NCBI GenBank assembly: GCA_017521295.1
Contig: JAFXDF010000026.1
Coordinates: 1-64,000 of the forward strand
DNA from: Clostridia bacterium
GTDB lineage: Bacteria; Bacillota; Clostridia; Oscillospirales; Butyricicoccaceae
DNA length: 64,000 nucleotides
Direction of reading: 5' to 3'
Shown here: positions 15,528 through 24,248 of the stretch, one piece after another
How positions within the stretch are numbered: position 1 is the first letter of the stretch
How the letters are laid out: every line of letters starts with the position of its first letter
Translations under genes and position numbers: made by a program
Notes under the pieces: generated by a model
Told to the model about the DNA's origin: nothing
What the model saw: the letters and a program-made list of their open reading frames with translations, nothing else
Database searches by the model: none

Positions 15528-16159
15528 TGCATGCGCTCCTGCTTGATCTTCTTGTCGATGACGTGGCGTTTGGCCTCTTCGGTGATGACATCCTCCAGAG
15601 AAATGCCCATCTCCACCATCAGCACCAGAATGTGATAGGCCAGGTCGGCGATCTCGTAAACGGTTTCGTCCTTGTCATTCTTGGCGGCGCCGATGAGCAC
15701 CTCGGTGCACTCCTCGCCCACCTTTTTCAGGATCTTGTCCTTGCCTTTTTCAAAGAGATAGGTGGTGTAGCTGCCCTCCTTGGGTTGGGCTTTGCGGCCT
15801 TCGATGAGACGGTAGAGGCCCTCCCAGCTGAACTGCTTGACCTCGGGGCTTACATAGGCCTCATTGAAGAAGCAGCTTTCGGCACCGGTGTGGCAGGCAG
15901 GGCCGTTTTTGACCACCTCCACCACCAGAGCGTCGCCGTCGCAGTCGGCGGTGATGGACACCACCTTCTGCACGTTGCCGGAGGTCTCGCCCTTGCGCCA
16001 GATCTCCTGGCGGCTGCGGCTCCAGAACACCGTGCGGCCCTCGGCAATGGTGAGGGCCAGGGTCTCGGCGTTCATATAGGCCAGGGTCAGCACTTCCTTG
16101 GTATAATGATCCTGCACGATGGCAGGGATCAGACCGTTTGCGTCATATTTCAGTTCCAT
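15524..16159 (-). CDS. hisI: Bifunctional phosphoribosyl-AMP cyclohydrolase / phosphoribosyl-ATP pyrophosphatase
   Basis: HisIE carries out steps 2 and 3 of histidine synthesis. The N-terminal cyclohydrolase (about 1-105) has [15 protein letters not shown], the zinc motif region [11 protein letters not shown] and [11 protein letters not shown]. The C-terminal pyrophosphatase (about 110-205) has [18 protein letters not shown], then [18 protein letters not shown] and [18 protein letters not shown] with the metal-binding acidic residues. Length of 211 fits the fused form. Start follows GCGAGGAAAACGACT. Confidence 0.93.
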   Translation of the reverse strand: MELKYDANGLIPAIVQDHYTKEVLTLAYMNAETLALTIAEGRTVFWSRSRQEIWRKGETSGNVQKVVSITADCDGDALVVEVVKNGPACHTGAESCFFNEAYVSPEVKQFSWEGLYRLIEGRKAQPKEGSYTTYLFEKGKDKILKKVGEECTEVLIGAAKNDKDETVYEIADLAYHILVLMVEMGISLEDVITEEAKRHVIDKKIKQERMQ

Positions 16160-16174
16160 AGTCGTTTTCCTCGC

Positions 16175-16930
16175 TTACAGGCGCATTTCCACGCCGTTTT
16201 CCCGCAGATACCGCTTCAGATCCTTGATGTCCACCTGTTTGGTGTGGAAGATGCTGGCCGCCAGTCCGGCGTCCATGCCCTTGTGTCTGAAAAGCTCCAC
16301 GAAGTCTTCCTTTTTGCCTGCGCCGCCCGAGGCGATGATGGGCACGCTGACCAGGCTGGCCACGGCGTCCAGCAGCTCCAGGTCGAAGCCGTTTTTCACG
16401 CCGTCGGTGTCGATGGAGTTGATGACCAGCTCACCGGCTCCGTTTTTCACGCCGCGGACGATCCAGTCCAGGGCGTCGATGCCGGTATTTTCCCGGCCGC
16501 CCTTGGCAAACAGCATGAACTTGCCCTCCATCCGCTTGATGTCACAGGACAGCACCACGCACTGATCGCCGTATTTTTTGGCGGCTTCGCCGATGATGGC
16601 GGGGTTGCGGATGGCGCCCGAGTTGACGCTGACCTTGTCGGCGCCGCACTTGAGCACCCGGTCAAAATCCTCCAGGCTGTTGATGCCGCCGCCCACGGTG
16701 AGGGGGATGAAAATCTCGCTGGCCACCCGGGTGAGAATGTCGGTGAACAGGGTCCGGCCCTCCACGCTGGCAGTGATATCGTAAAACACCAGCTCGTCGG
16801 CGCCGGCCTGGTTGTAAAACCGGGCCATTTCCACCGGGTCGGCCATGTCCCGGAGGCCCTCAAAATTGGTGCCCTTGACCACCCGGCCGTTTTTTACGTC
16901 CAGGCAGGGAATGATGCGTTTGGTGATCAT
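16175..16930 (-). CDS. hisF: Imidazole glycerol phosphate synthase subunit HisF
   Basis: HisF is the cyclase (beta-alpha)8 barrel that combines PRFAR with ammonia from HisH. The 251-residue chain has the catalytic aspartates in IPCLDVKNGRVVKG (D11) and INSIDTDGVKNGFD (near D130), the phosphate loops GGGINSLEDFDRVL and IIASGGAGKKEDF. It overlaps the hisA stop (ATGA) and has AAAAGGAGG ahead. Confidence 0.96.
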   Translation of the reverse strand: MITKRIIPCLDVKNGRVVKGTNFEGLRDMADPVEMARFYNQAGADELVFYDITASVEGRTLFTDILTRVASEIFIPLTVGGGINSLEDFDRVLKCGADKVSVNSGAIRNPAIIGEAAKKYGDQCVVLSCDIKRMEGKFMLFAKGGRENTGIDALDWIVRGVKNGAGELVINSIDTDGVKNGFDLELLDAVASLVSVPIIASGGAGKKEDFVELFRHKGMDAGLAASIFHTKQVDIKDLKRYLRENGVEMRL

Positions 16931-17655
16931 GCGCGAACCTCCTTTTGTACCAGCTGCACCGCACGCTGCAGGTCCAGCTTTCCGGTATACAGGGCCTTGC
17001 CCAGGATGGCGCCCCAGGCGCCCATGCGCTCCAGATCCAGCAGCTCACTTTCAAAGCTGATGCCGCCGGAAGCGATGATGTTCAGGCCCTGAATGGCGGT
17101 GAGCTCCCTGTACAGTTCCAGGTTGGTGCCCATTTCGGCGCCGTCCCGGCTGATGTCGGTATAGATGACGGTCTGCACACCGGCATCCCGCAATCTGCTG
17201 CAGAAGTCCACACCGCGCTCTGCGGACAGCTCTTTCCAGCCGTTGATGGCAACCAAGCCGTCCCGGGCATCAACGCCCACGGCGATGTGCTTGCCGTACT
17301 TCTGTGCCATACGTTCTGTAAAGTCAAAATCCTTTACTGCAATTGTGCCCAGGATACACCGCTCCACGCCCAGATCCAGATAGCGCCGGATGCGCTCCTC
17401 GGTGCGAATACCGCCGCCAACTTCTACCGACAAGTTTGATGCCTTTACAACGCTCTTTATTACTTCAAAATTGGCGGTAGTACTGTCCTTGGCGCCGTCC
17501 AGATCCACCACGTGGAGGTTTCTGGCCCCGGCGGCGGCAAAGGCCTTCGCCTGCTGCGCCGGATCGTCGCCGTAAACCGTCATTTTGTCATAATCGCCCT
17601 GGAACAGGCGGACCACTTTGCCGCCCCGCAGGTCAATGGCAGGTAACAATTCCAT
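16927..17655 (-). CDS. hisA: ProFAR isomerase HisA
   Basis: HisA isomerises ProFAR to PRFAR. The 242-residue barrel starts MELLPAIDLRGGKVVRL with the catalytic Asp8, has VGGGIRTEERIRRYL near 78, IAVGVDARDGLVAING near 123 with the second catalytic Asp, and IIASGGISFESELLDL near 200. RBS GGAGGAACCCCT. It lies between hisH and hisF and overlaps hisF. Confidence 0.96.
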   Translation of the reverse strand: MELLPAIDLRGGKVVRLFQGDYDKMTVYGDDPAQQAKAFAAAGARNLHVVDLDGAKDSTTANFEVIKSVVKASNLSVEVGGGIRTEERIRRYLDLGVERCILGTIAVKDFDFTERMAQKYGKHIAVGVDARDGLVAINGWKELSAERGVDFCSRLRDAGVQTVIYTDISRDGAEMGTNLELYRELTAIQGLNIIASGGISFESELLDLERMGAWGAILGKALYTGKLDLQRAVQLVQKEVRA

Positions 17656-17668
17656 AGGGGTTCCTCCC

Positions 17669-18277
17669 TTACAGCTCGCCGAAGGCCTTCAGCAGGCGCA
17701 GGCCGGTGTCGCCGCTCTTTTCCGGGTGGAACTGGGTGCCCCACACCAGGCCCTGCCGCACCACGCCGGTGACGGTGAGGCCGTACTCGCTGGTAGCCAG
17801 GGTAGATTCGGCACAGTCCTTGCCGTAAAAGCTGTGGACGTAATAGACGTATTCGCCGTCCTTCACATACTTGAACAGGGGGTCATCCTTGACGATCTTC
17901 AAAGCGTTCCAGCCGATATGGGGGACCTTGAGGCTCTTGTCCTCCAGATCCTCGGCCAGGGAGGCGATCTTTCCGGGGACAAAGCCCAGGCCCTCGTGAC
18001 GGCCATACTCGCAGCTTTCATCAAAGAGCAGCTGCATACCCAGGCAGATGCCCAGCAGGGGCTTTTTCCGCACTTCTTCCCGGATGAGGGGCACCAGGCC
18101 GGTGTCCACCAGCTTCTGCATGGCGTCGCCAAAGGCGCCCACGCCGGGCAGGATGATCTTGTCGGCGGCCCGGATCTCCTCGGGATCGCCGGTGATCTTG
18201 CTCTCCAGGCCCAGACAGGCCAGACTGGACCGCAGGCTGAACAGGTTGCCCACGCCGTAATCAATGATTGCAATCAT
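17669..18277 (-). CDS. hisH: Imidazole glycerol phosphate synthase subunit HisH
   Basis: HisH is the glutaminase subunit that feeds ammonia to HisF. The class I amidotransferase triad is visible: Cys in LLGICLGMQLLFDES near 80, His and Glu in GTQFHPEKSG near 183. The start MIAIIDYGVGNLFSL is typical, and RBS AAGGAGG precedes the ATG. Length 202 is normal. Confidence 0.96.
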   Translation of the reverse strand: MIAIIDYGVGNLFSLRSSLACLGLESKITGDPEEIRAADKIILPGVGAFGDAMQKLVDTGLVPLIREEVRKKPLLGICLGMQLLFDESCEYGRHEGLGFVPGKIASLAEDLEDKSLKVPHIGWNALKIVKDDPLFKYVKDGEYVYYVHSFYGKDCAESTLATSEYGLTVTGVVRQGLVWGTQFHPEKSGDTGLRLLKAFGEL

Positions 18278-18288
18278 ATGTAACCTCC

Positions 18289-18879
18289 TTAAATGAGGGT
18301 TCCCTTGGTGCTGGGGATCTGATCCTCGAAGCCGGGCTCAAAGGCTACCGCCTGGCGCAGGGCCCGGGCCATGCCCTTGAAGCAGGCCTCCAGAATATGG
18401 TGGGTGTTGTCCCCTGCCAGCTGGTTGAAATGATATGCGCCGGGGCAGTTGCGGACAAAGCCGGCCCAGAACTCTTTCCCCAGTTCGGTGTCAAAGTTAC
18501 CGATCTGCTCGGCGGGGAGCGTTACCTGCCAGCCCAGATGGGCCCGGCCGGACAGATCCACGGCGCACAGCATCAGCGTTTCGTCCATGGGCAGGATCAT
18601 GCTGCCGTAGCGGTTGATGCCCCGCATATCGCCCAGGGCCTGGGCAAAGCAGCGGCTCAGAACGATGGCGCAGTCCTCCACCGTGTGGTGGGCGTCCACC
18701 TGGATATCGCCGTCGCACTTGACGGTCAGATCAAAGCGGCCGTGGCGGGCAAACAGTTCCAGCATGTGGTCCAGAAAGCCGCAGCCGGTGCTGATATCGG
18801 CCTCTCCCCGGCCGTCCAGAACAAGGGTGGCGGTGATTTTGGTTTCTTTGGTGTTTCGGGTGATGGATGCCTGTCGCAC
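18289..18879 (-). CDS. hisB: Imidazoleglycerol-phosphate dehydratase HisB
   Basis: This 196-residue monofunctional dehydratase has the manganese-binding repeats CGFLDHMLELFARHG near 43 and DIQVDAHHTVEDCAI near 63, plus FNQLAGDNTHHILEACFKG near 155. The start is taken as GTG (MRQASITRNTKETK), eight bases after AAGGAG; ATG codons at 18885 and 18897 are also in frame, but the first is too close to the Shine-Dalgarno and the second overlaps hisC. The phosphatase domain of enterobacterial HisB is absent and is replaced by the PHP enzyme at the operon end. Confidence 0.93.
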   Translation of the reverse strand: MRQASITRNTKETKITATLVLDGRGEADISTGCGFLDHMLELFARHGRFDLTVKCDGDIQVDAHHTVEDCAIVLSRCFAQALGDMRGINRYGSMILPMDETLMLCAVDLSGRAHLGWQVTLPAEQIGNFDTELGKEFWAGFVRNCPGAYHFNQLAGDNTHHILEACFKGMARALRQAVAFEPGFEDQIPSTKGTLI

Positions 18880-18893
18880 AGTCATCGCTCCTT

Positions 18894-19952
18894 TCATGCC
18901 CCAAGCTCCCGCAAGGCGGTGAGCAGGGCGTTCATCTGTTGGTCGGAGCCCACGGTGATCCGCAGGCGGTTTTCCAGCCGGGGCTTGTCAAAATGCCGAA
19001 CCAGAATGCCCTTTTCCTTCAGCTTGCGGTAGAGCTCGCCGCCGGGGATGCGGCTGCTTTTGGCAAAGAGGAAGTTGGCCTTAGAATCGGTGAGGTCAAA
19101 GCCCATCTTTTCCAGCTCGGCTGCCGTGCGGTCACGGGTCTCGGCCACAGCGGAGGTGCATTTTTGGAAATATTCCTCATCCTCCATGGCGGCAATGCCG
19201 GCCAGGCAGGTGAGGCGGTTGACGTTATAGGGGTTGAAGCTGAACTTGATGCGGTTGAGATCGGCGATCAGGTCGGGATTTCCCATGGCGAAGCCCAGTC
19301 GGGCGCCGGCCAGCGAGCGGGACTTGGAACAGGTCTGCACCACCAGCAGGTTGTCATACTTGCCGATGAGGGACGCGGCGCTTTCACCGCCGAAGTCCAC
19401 ATAGGCCTCGTCCACGATGACCACATTGTCCGGGTTGGCCCGCAGCACGGCTTCGATCTCCGAAAGGGGCAGGCAGATGCCGGTGGGGGCGTTGGGATTG
19501 GCGATCATGACGGTGCACTTCAGGCCCCGGTACAGGCCGGTGTCCACCGAGAAGTCTTCCCGCAGGGGCAGGACATTGGAAGGCACGTTCAGCATGGAGC
19601 ACCAGGTCTTGTAGCAGCCGTAGGTGATATCGCTGTAAGCCAGAGGGGTCTCCTCGTCGCAGAAGGCACGAAGTGCGAACCACAGCACCTCGTCGCTGCC
19701 GTTGCCCACGGTGACCTGCTCCGGCCGCAGGCCAAAGCGCTTCGCGATAGCGGCAATGAGGGCCTTGCAGTCGGGGTCGGAATACAGGTAAAGCTTGGCC
19801 ACTTCGGCCTTACCGATGACCTTCATCACGCCGGGTGCCGGCGGAAAGGGGCTCTCGTTGGTGTTCAGTTTAATGTACTGCATGTCCTGGGGCTGCTCCC
19901 CGGGAACATAGGGCTGCAGGGCAGCCAGGCTTTTGGTGAAAAAGCGGCTCAT
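18894..19952 (-). CDS. hisC: Histidinol-phosphate aminotransferase HisC
   Basis: A fold-type I PLP enzyme of 352 residues. Visible features are NTNESPFPPAPGVM near 30, VTVGNGSDEVLWFAL near 80, NPNAPTGICLP near 150, VIVDEAYVDFGG near 178 and TCSKSRSLAGARLGFA near 208 with the PLP-binding lysine, then KANFLFAKSS and RITVGSDQQMNALL near the end. It overlaps the hisD stop by four bases. Confidence 0.95.
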   Translation of the reverse strand: MSRFFTKSLAALQPYVPGEQPQDMQYIKLNTNESPFPPAPGVMKVIGKAEVAKLYLYSDPDCKALIAAIAKRFGLRPEQVTVGNGSDEVLWFALRAFCDEETPLAYSDITYGCYKTWCSMLNVPSNVLPLREDFSVDTGLYRGLKCTVMIANPNAPTGICLPLSEIEAVLRANPDNVVIVDEAYVDFGGESAASLIGKYDNLLVVQTCSKSRSLAGARLGFAMGNPDLIADLNRIKFSFNPYNVNRLTCLAGIAAMEDEEYFQKCTSAVAETRDRTAAELEKMGFDLTDSKANFLFAKSSRIPGGELYRKLKEKGILVRHFDKPRLENRLRITVGSDQQMNALLTALRELGA

Positions 19953-21238
19953 TGGGCGCCCTCCTCTTCAAACCGGACGGTGACGCTGCGGGCGTGGCCC
20001 TCCAGGCCCTCCTCCCGGGCAAAGGCGGCGATGGGTCGTGCCACCTGCTCCAGAGCGTCACGGGTATAGTAAATGAACTGGGATTTCTTGATGAAATCAT
20101 CCACGCCCAGGGGGCTGGAGAACCGGGCGGTGCCCGAAGTAGGCAGGGTGTGGTTGGGCCCGGCAAAATAGTCGCCCAGGGCCTCGGGGGCGTTTTTGCC
20201 CAGGAAAATGCTGCCGGCGTTTTTGATCTTGCTCAAAATGGCAAAGGGGTCGTCGGTGCAGATCTCCAGATGTTCGGGGGCAATGCGGTTGGCGGCCTCA
20301 ATGGCCTCGTCCAGGGAGTCGCACAGCAGAATCTTGGAGTTGTTTTCGATGCTCTTGCGGGCGATGGGCTCCCGGGGCAGCAGGGAGAGCTGACGCTCCA
20401 CCTCCGCCTGGACTGCTTTGGCCAGCGCCATACTGTCGGTAGCCAGGACGGCCGAGGCCATCACATCGTGTTCGGCCTGGCTCAGCAGGTCGGCGGCCAC
20501 CCATTTGGCGTCGCAGCTGCCGTCGGCCAGCACCAGGATCTCGCTGGGGCCGGCGATCATGTCAATGCCCACCTTGCCGAACACCTTGCGCTTGGCGGTG
20601 GCAACGAAAATGCCGCCGGGGCCCACAATCTTGTCCACGGCAGGGATGGTTTCGGTGCCGTAAGCCAGGGCAGCCACGGCCTGGGCGCCGCCCACCTTAA
20701 AGATCTTGTCCACACCGGCAATGGCGGCGGCGGCAAGGGCGGTGGAACTGACGGCACCATCCTGTTCAGGAGGCGTCACCAGGACGATCTCCTTGACGCC
20801 AGCGATCTTGGCCGGGATGACATTCATCAGAATGGTGGAGGGGAAGGCCACAGGGCTGCGGGGCACGCAGATACCCACCTTTTCGATGGGGGTGTACCGC
20901 TGGCCCAGGACGATGCCCGGCTTGTCGGTAAGCACCACATCCTGCCGCACCTGGGCCCGGTGAAAGGCTTCAATGTTGGCGGCAGCCTGCCGCAGGGTTT
21001 CCAACAGCCCGGGGGCCACCTGCATCACGGCACGGGCGATCTCCCCGTCGGAGACCTGCAGGTCAGACAGCTTCACGCCGTCAAACTTTTCGGTATACTC
21101 CAACAGGGCGGTATCACCGTTTTTGCGGACTGCTTCAATAACGGCATCCACAGCGGCAGAAACGTTTTCTTCGGCCTGGATATCACGGTTGAGGATCTGT
21201 TCTTCGGAAAGCTCCTTCAGCTTCAGAATGGGGATCAT
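19949..21238 (-). CDS. hisD: Histidinol dehydrogenase HisD
   Basis: HisD performs the last two oxidations to histidine with NAD+ and zinc. The 429-residue chain has IGICVPRSPVAFPSTILM near 117, VGGAQAVAALAYGTETI near 180, DMIAGPSEILVLADG near 222, LLSQAEHDVMASAVL near 250 with zinc ligands, NRIAPEHLEICTDD near 320 with the catalytic Glu-His, and GPNHTLPTSGTARF near 365. It overlaps hisZG by four bases. Confidence 0.96.
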   Translation of the reverse strand: MIPILKLKELSEEQILNRDIQAEENVSAAVDAVIEAVRKNGDTALLEYTEKFDGVKLSDLQVSDGEIARAVMQVAPGLLETLRQAAANIEAFHRAQVRQDVVLTDKPGIVLGQRYTPIEKVGICVPRSPVAFPSTILMNVIPAKIAGVKEIVLVTPPEQDGAVSSTALAAAAIAGVDKIFKVGGAQAVAALAYGTETIPAVDKIVGPGGIFVATAKRKVFGKVGIDMIAGPSEILVLADGSCDAKWVAADLLSQAEHDVMASAVLATDSMALAKAVQAEVERQLSLLPREPIARKSIENNSKILLCDSLDEAIEAANRIAPEHLEICTDDPFAILSKIKNAGSIFLGKNAPEALGDYFAGPNHTLPTSGTARFSSPLGVDDFIKKSQFIYYTRDALEQVARPIAAFAREEGLEGHARSVTVRFEEEGAQ

Positions 21239-22794
21239 CCGATCACCTCCTGCAGTTTTTCCAAAAGGGTGGTCAGCGCCTGCTTTTTAAAGGTATAGCT
21301 GGCCTTGTTGGCGATAAACCGGGCGCTGATGGGAAGGAACTCGGTGAGCACCTTCAGGTCGTTTTCCTTCAGAGTGGTACCGGTCTCCACGATGTCCACG
21401 ATCACATCGGACAGGCCCAGGATGGGAGCCAGCTCAATGGAACCGTTGAGCTTGATGATATCGATATCCCGGCCCTGACCGGCGTAATATTCCTTGGCGA
21501 TGTTGACGAACTTAGTGGCCACCCGCAGGGCACGGCCGGGGTCATCCACAAAGTCGGTGCGGCCGGCAACGCACATGCGGCACTTGCCCAGGCCGGTGTC
21601 CAGCAGCTCGTACACGTCGGCGGAGGACTCGGTGAGGATGTCCTTGCCCACGATGCCCACGTCGGCGGCACCGTGCTCCACGTAAATGGCAACATCGGAG
21701 GGCTTCACCAGGAAATAGCGGATGCCGGCTTCCCGGTTTTCCACCACCAGCTTGCGGGTGTCGTTGTAGTTTTCGGCGCAGCCGTAACCCACGCTGGCCA
21801 GCAGGTTGTAAACCTTGTCGCCCAGGCGGCCCTTGGGCAGGGCCACGTTGAGCATGGTCTGCTCTTCAGCCACAGGAACGGCTTCCAGCCGGTCCAGATC
21901 ATCCAGATAAAGGGCAAAGCCCACGGCAGAGATGCCGGGGGTGAACTTGCGGGCCAGCAGGTCATAGCGGCCGCCCTTGAGCACCGGCGAAGCCAAACCG
22001 GACAGATAGCCCTGGAACACCAGGCCGTTGTAATATTCCATATCGCCGGCCAGGGACAGGTCCACCGTGACGGTCTCCCCTTCCCGGGGCAGCTGACGGC
22101 ACAGGCCGGCCAGTTCGGACAGAGCCTGGGCCATCTGGTCATTTTTCACCAGCGCACCGGCGCGGGTGAGGGTGTACTCCACGGGACCGGACAACTCCAG
22201 CAGGGCGCACAGATCCTCAGCGCCGGTCAGGCCGGCCTTTTGCGCCTCCTGCCGCAGGCCGTGAGCGCTCTTGCGGCGGATCTGCTCCAACAGCGCAGGC
22301 CGCAGGCCCTCCTGCACCTTCAAGGCATCCAGCAGGCCGGTGAGGAAGCCCATGTGGGACAGCTCCAGACGGCAGTCTGTGCCGCAGAGGGCCAGGGCGT
22401 CCAGGGCCAGCCGCAGCTGATCCCGCACATCCTCCTGGGTGAAGGTGCCCATGCACTCCAGACCCATCTGGTCGATCTCCACAAAGGTGTGGCTCTCACG
22501 GCTGGGGCGGTAAACCTTTTCATTGTAATAATACTTTTCACAGCAGCCGGGGGCGGGCTGAACGTTCTTGGCGATGGAAAGGGTCACGTCGGGCTTGAGG
22601 GCCAGCAGGCGGCCGTCCAGATCGGTAAAGGTCAGCACCTGTTCGGAGGCCAGAAAGCTCCGGTTCTGCTGATACAGGCCGTATTCCTCGAAGCGGCCCA
22701 TGTGATATTTGCGGTAGCCGGCCCGTTCGGCCAAGGCCCGCAGCTGAAGGGCCGTGCGCTCGGCCCGTTTGAGAATGCTCAGATCAAAGTTCAT
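21235..22794 (-). CDS. hisG: ATP phosphoribosyltransferase: regulatory HisZ fused to short-form catalytic HisG
   Basis: First step of histidine synthesis. Residues about 1-308 are HisZ, a histidyl-tRNA-synthetase-like regulatory subunit: RFEEYGLY, LTFTDLDGRLLALKPDVTLSIAK, YYNEKVYR, GDMEYYNGLVFQGY and GGRYDLLARKF. Residues about 315-519 are short-form HisG: NVALPKGRLGDKVYNLL, YFLVKPSDVAIYVEHGAADVGIVGKD and the phosphoribosyl loop IVDIVETGTTLKENDL. Normally these are two genes whose products form an octamer. The reading frame is continuous with a linker of about ten residues. Start ATG at 22794 follows AAAGGATG; an ATG at 22833 would sit on the promoter. Confidence 0.92.
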   Translation of the reverse strand: MNFDLSILKRAERTALQLRALAERAGYRKYHMGRFEEYGLYQQNRSFLASEQVLTFTDLDGRLLALKPDVTLSIAKNVQPAPGCCEKYYYNEKVYRPSRESHTFVEIDQMGLECMGTFTQEDVRDQLRLALDALALCGTDCRLELSHMGFLTGLLDALKVQEGLRPALLEQIRRKSAHGLRQEAQKAGLTGAEDLCALLELSGPVEYTLTRAGALVKNDQMAQALSELAGLCRQLPREGETVTVDLSLAGDMEYYNGLVFQGYLSGLASPVLKGGRYDLLARKFTPGISAVGFALYLDDLDRLEAVPVAEEQTMLNVALPKGRLGDKVYNLLASVGYGCAENYNDTRKLVVENREAGIRYFLVKPSDVAIYVEHGAADVGIVGKDILTESSADVYELLDTGLGKCRMCVAGRTDFVDDPGRALRVATKFVNIAKEYYAGQGRDIDIIKLNGSIELAPILGLSDVIVDIVETGTTLKENDLKVLTEFLPISARFIANKASYTFKKQALTTLLEKLQEVIG

Positions 22795-22831
22795 AGCGGC
22801 AGTACATCCTTTTATTCCTGATAATACCTGC

Positions 22832-22872
22832 ATTATACTTTACTATGGTAAAAAAGTAAAGCACTAAAGTGC
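22832..22872 (-). promoter_or_regulatory. Histidine operon promoter with flanking dyads
   Basis: Minus strand TTTACT (22855-22860), 17-bp spacer, TATAAT (22832-22837). The transcript leader would be only about 30 nt, leaving no room for a T-box or attenuator. Dyads overlap it: CTTTAC...GTAAAG around the spacer and GCACT-AA-AGTGC at 22861-22872 just upstream, both possible repressor sites. Confidence 0.75.
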
Positions 22873-22914
22873 ACAGTTTTTTCCGGAAAATCCTGGTTTT
22901 TCCGGCTATCCAAA

Positions 22915-22951
22915 CAAAAAAGCCACAGCCAACCCAAAGGCTGACTGTGGC
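22915..22951 (-). terminator. Terminator of the ArAE-like gene
   Basis: Stem GCCACAG / CTGTGGC with an inner AGCC/GGCT pairing, followed on the minus strand by seven T residues, 6 bp past the stop codon. Confidence 0.85.
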
Positions 22952-22956
22952 AGGGC

Positions 22957-23571
22957 TTATTTGCTTGCTTCCTCTTCGGCGATCTCCTCCAGCACATCCT
23001 CCAGCTGTTCCTCCAGCCGGTCGATCTGAGCCTCCAGCATGGCAGCCTCCTGCTTGGGCTCCAGGGGGCTGGGCCAGATCTTGTTGATGGCCAGGGACAG
23101 AGCCACGCCGATACCGGTATCGATGATACGGGCGATGGTGTAGCTGATGTAGCGCTCGGGGATCACGGTGTCCAGCACCACGAAGAACACCACCGCGCCG
23201 GGCTGGATGGCGCCGTTGGCGCCGAACATCTGGTGGGCGTACAGCACCAGGAACAGACCCACGGCCACGGCGATCCACTCGGGAATGGGCAGACCGGACA
23301 GGTGGGTCAGCCAATAGACCGGGATGACCACCAGGCCGCCGATGAGGGTGCCGATAAAGCGGTTTCCGCCGCTCTGCAGGCCGCCCTTCCACACGTTGCC
23401 CATGCCGAATACGGCACCGATACAGGCAAAGCAGGGATTGACGGTCAGGGGCGTATAATCATTGATCAGGCCGTAAATGATGGCGATCAGCGTTGCCGAG
23501 ATCACCGTTTTTACGGTACGCATACCCACTTTGGGAAAGGTCACAAAGGGGCGCTTCTGCTTCTGTTCCAT
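22957..23571 (-). CDS. Aromatic acid exporter family protein (FUSC/ArAE_1-like)
   Basis: A 204-residue membrane protein starting with a soluble basic patch (MEQKQKRPFVTFPKVGMRTVKT), then about five to six hydrophobic helices. GMGNVWKGGLQSGGNRFIGTLIGG near 57-80 is the typical FUSC/ArAE signature. The C-terminus from about 165 is an acidic coiled coil (AQIDRLEEQLEDVLEEIAEEE). The large cytoplasmic domain of long FUSC proteins is missing, as in other small clostridial members. Substrate unknown; aromatic acid export is a family guess. RBS is weak. Confidence 0.75.
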   Translation of the reverse strand: MEQKQKRPFVTFPKVGMRTVKTVISATLIAIIYGLINDYTPLTVNPCFACIGAVFGMGNVWKGGLQSGGNRFIGTLIGGLVVIPVYWLTHLSGLPIPEWIAVAVGLFLVLYAHQMFGANGAIQPGAVVFFVVLDTVIPERYISYTIARIIDTGIGVALSLAINKIWPSPLEPKQEAAMLEAQIDRLEEQLEDVLEEIAEEEASK

Positions 23572-23657
23572 GGTCGTTCACTCTCTTTATCCTATAATCA
23601 TCGAAAAAACACTATGTTTTAGAATAGGCCTTTCCCGTTGGTTTGTCAAGGTTTTCG

Positions 23658-24227
23658 TCATTTGCTCCGCCAATAGTCAAGAAACGCGCTTCCTTCGGTG
23701 ACATAAAGCGTACTTTCACCAATCAACGGATAATCCCACATTTCCATCGCCGCAACGGACTTCCACCCCCGTGAAAACCGCACGCACAAACCTAAGGAAC
23801 CGTCGATCATATCCGCATCCTGACGAAACACTTTCAGGTTTAATTCCCGTTCACCCAGTCGGGTAAAGGCACCGTTTACGTGCTTTTTGCTATAATCAAG
23901 GGGATAGTCGGCCATTGGTGTACGTGCCGAACCGGTAAGCCACTTACCGTACAGGTAGGAACGGTGAACTTTCAGATCCAACGCTACCTCCACCGGTGTA
24001 AAGGGCGCCTCCTCGCAATAGACCTGTACCGTCTGCCGGCAGGAAACAGGGGTGTAATACCACACGGTAAAGGCAAGAAAGCTCACCATCAACAAACCAA
24101 TAACCCGCCAGCCCCATTTTTCGGCTCGCACACTTTTCTTTGCATAGCACCAGCAGAAAAAAACGGCCAGCACCACAAGGACAATGCCCGCAATGAGCAT
24201 CAAACGTGTTCTGTATTGTTGATCCAT
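23658..24227 (-). CDS. Membrane protein of unknown function
   Basis: I do not recognise a family. The 189-residue protein has two N-terminal hydrophobic helices (about 8-27 and 40-60) and a soluble domain of about 125 residues with HRSYLYGKWLTGSARTPM and LNLKVFRQDADMIDGSLGLCVRFSRG, suggesting a beta-rich outer or inner domain. RBS AAAGGAGCCGCC supports the start. It lies 21 bp after another small membrane protein and is probably cotranscribed with it. Confidence 0.6.
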   Translation of the reverse strand: MDQQYRTRLMLIAGIVLVVLAVFFCWCYAKKSVRAEKWGWRVIGLLMVSFLAFTVWYYTPVSCRQTVQVYCEEAPFTPVEVALDLKVHRSYLYGKWLTGSARTPMADYPLDYSKKHVNGAFTRLGERELNLKVFRQDADMIDGSLGLCVRFSRGWKSVAAMEMWDYPLIGESTLYVTEGSAFLDYWRSK

Positions 24228-24248
24228 GGCGGCTCCTTTCTGAAAGGC

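Noticed and set aside
22795-22831. T-box or His attenuator before the histidine operon
   Set aside because: The predicted leader is about 30 nt, far too short, and has no His-codon run or specifier structure.
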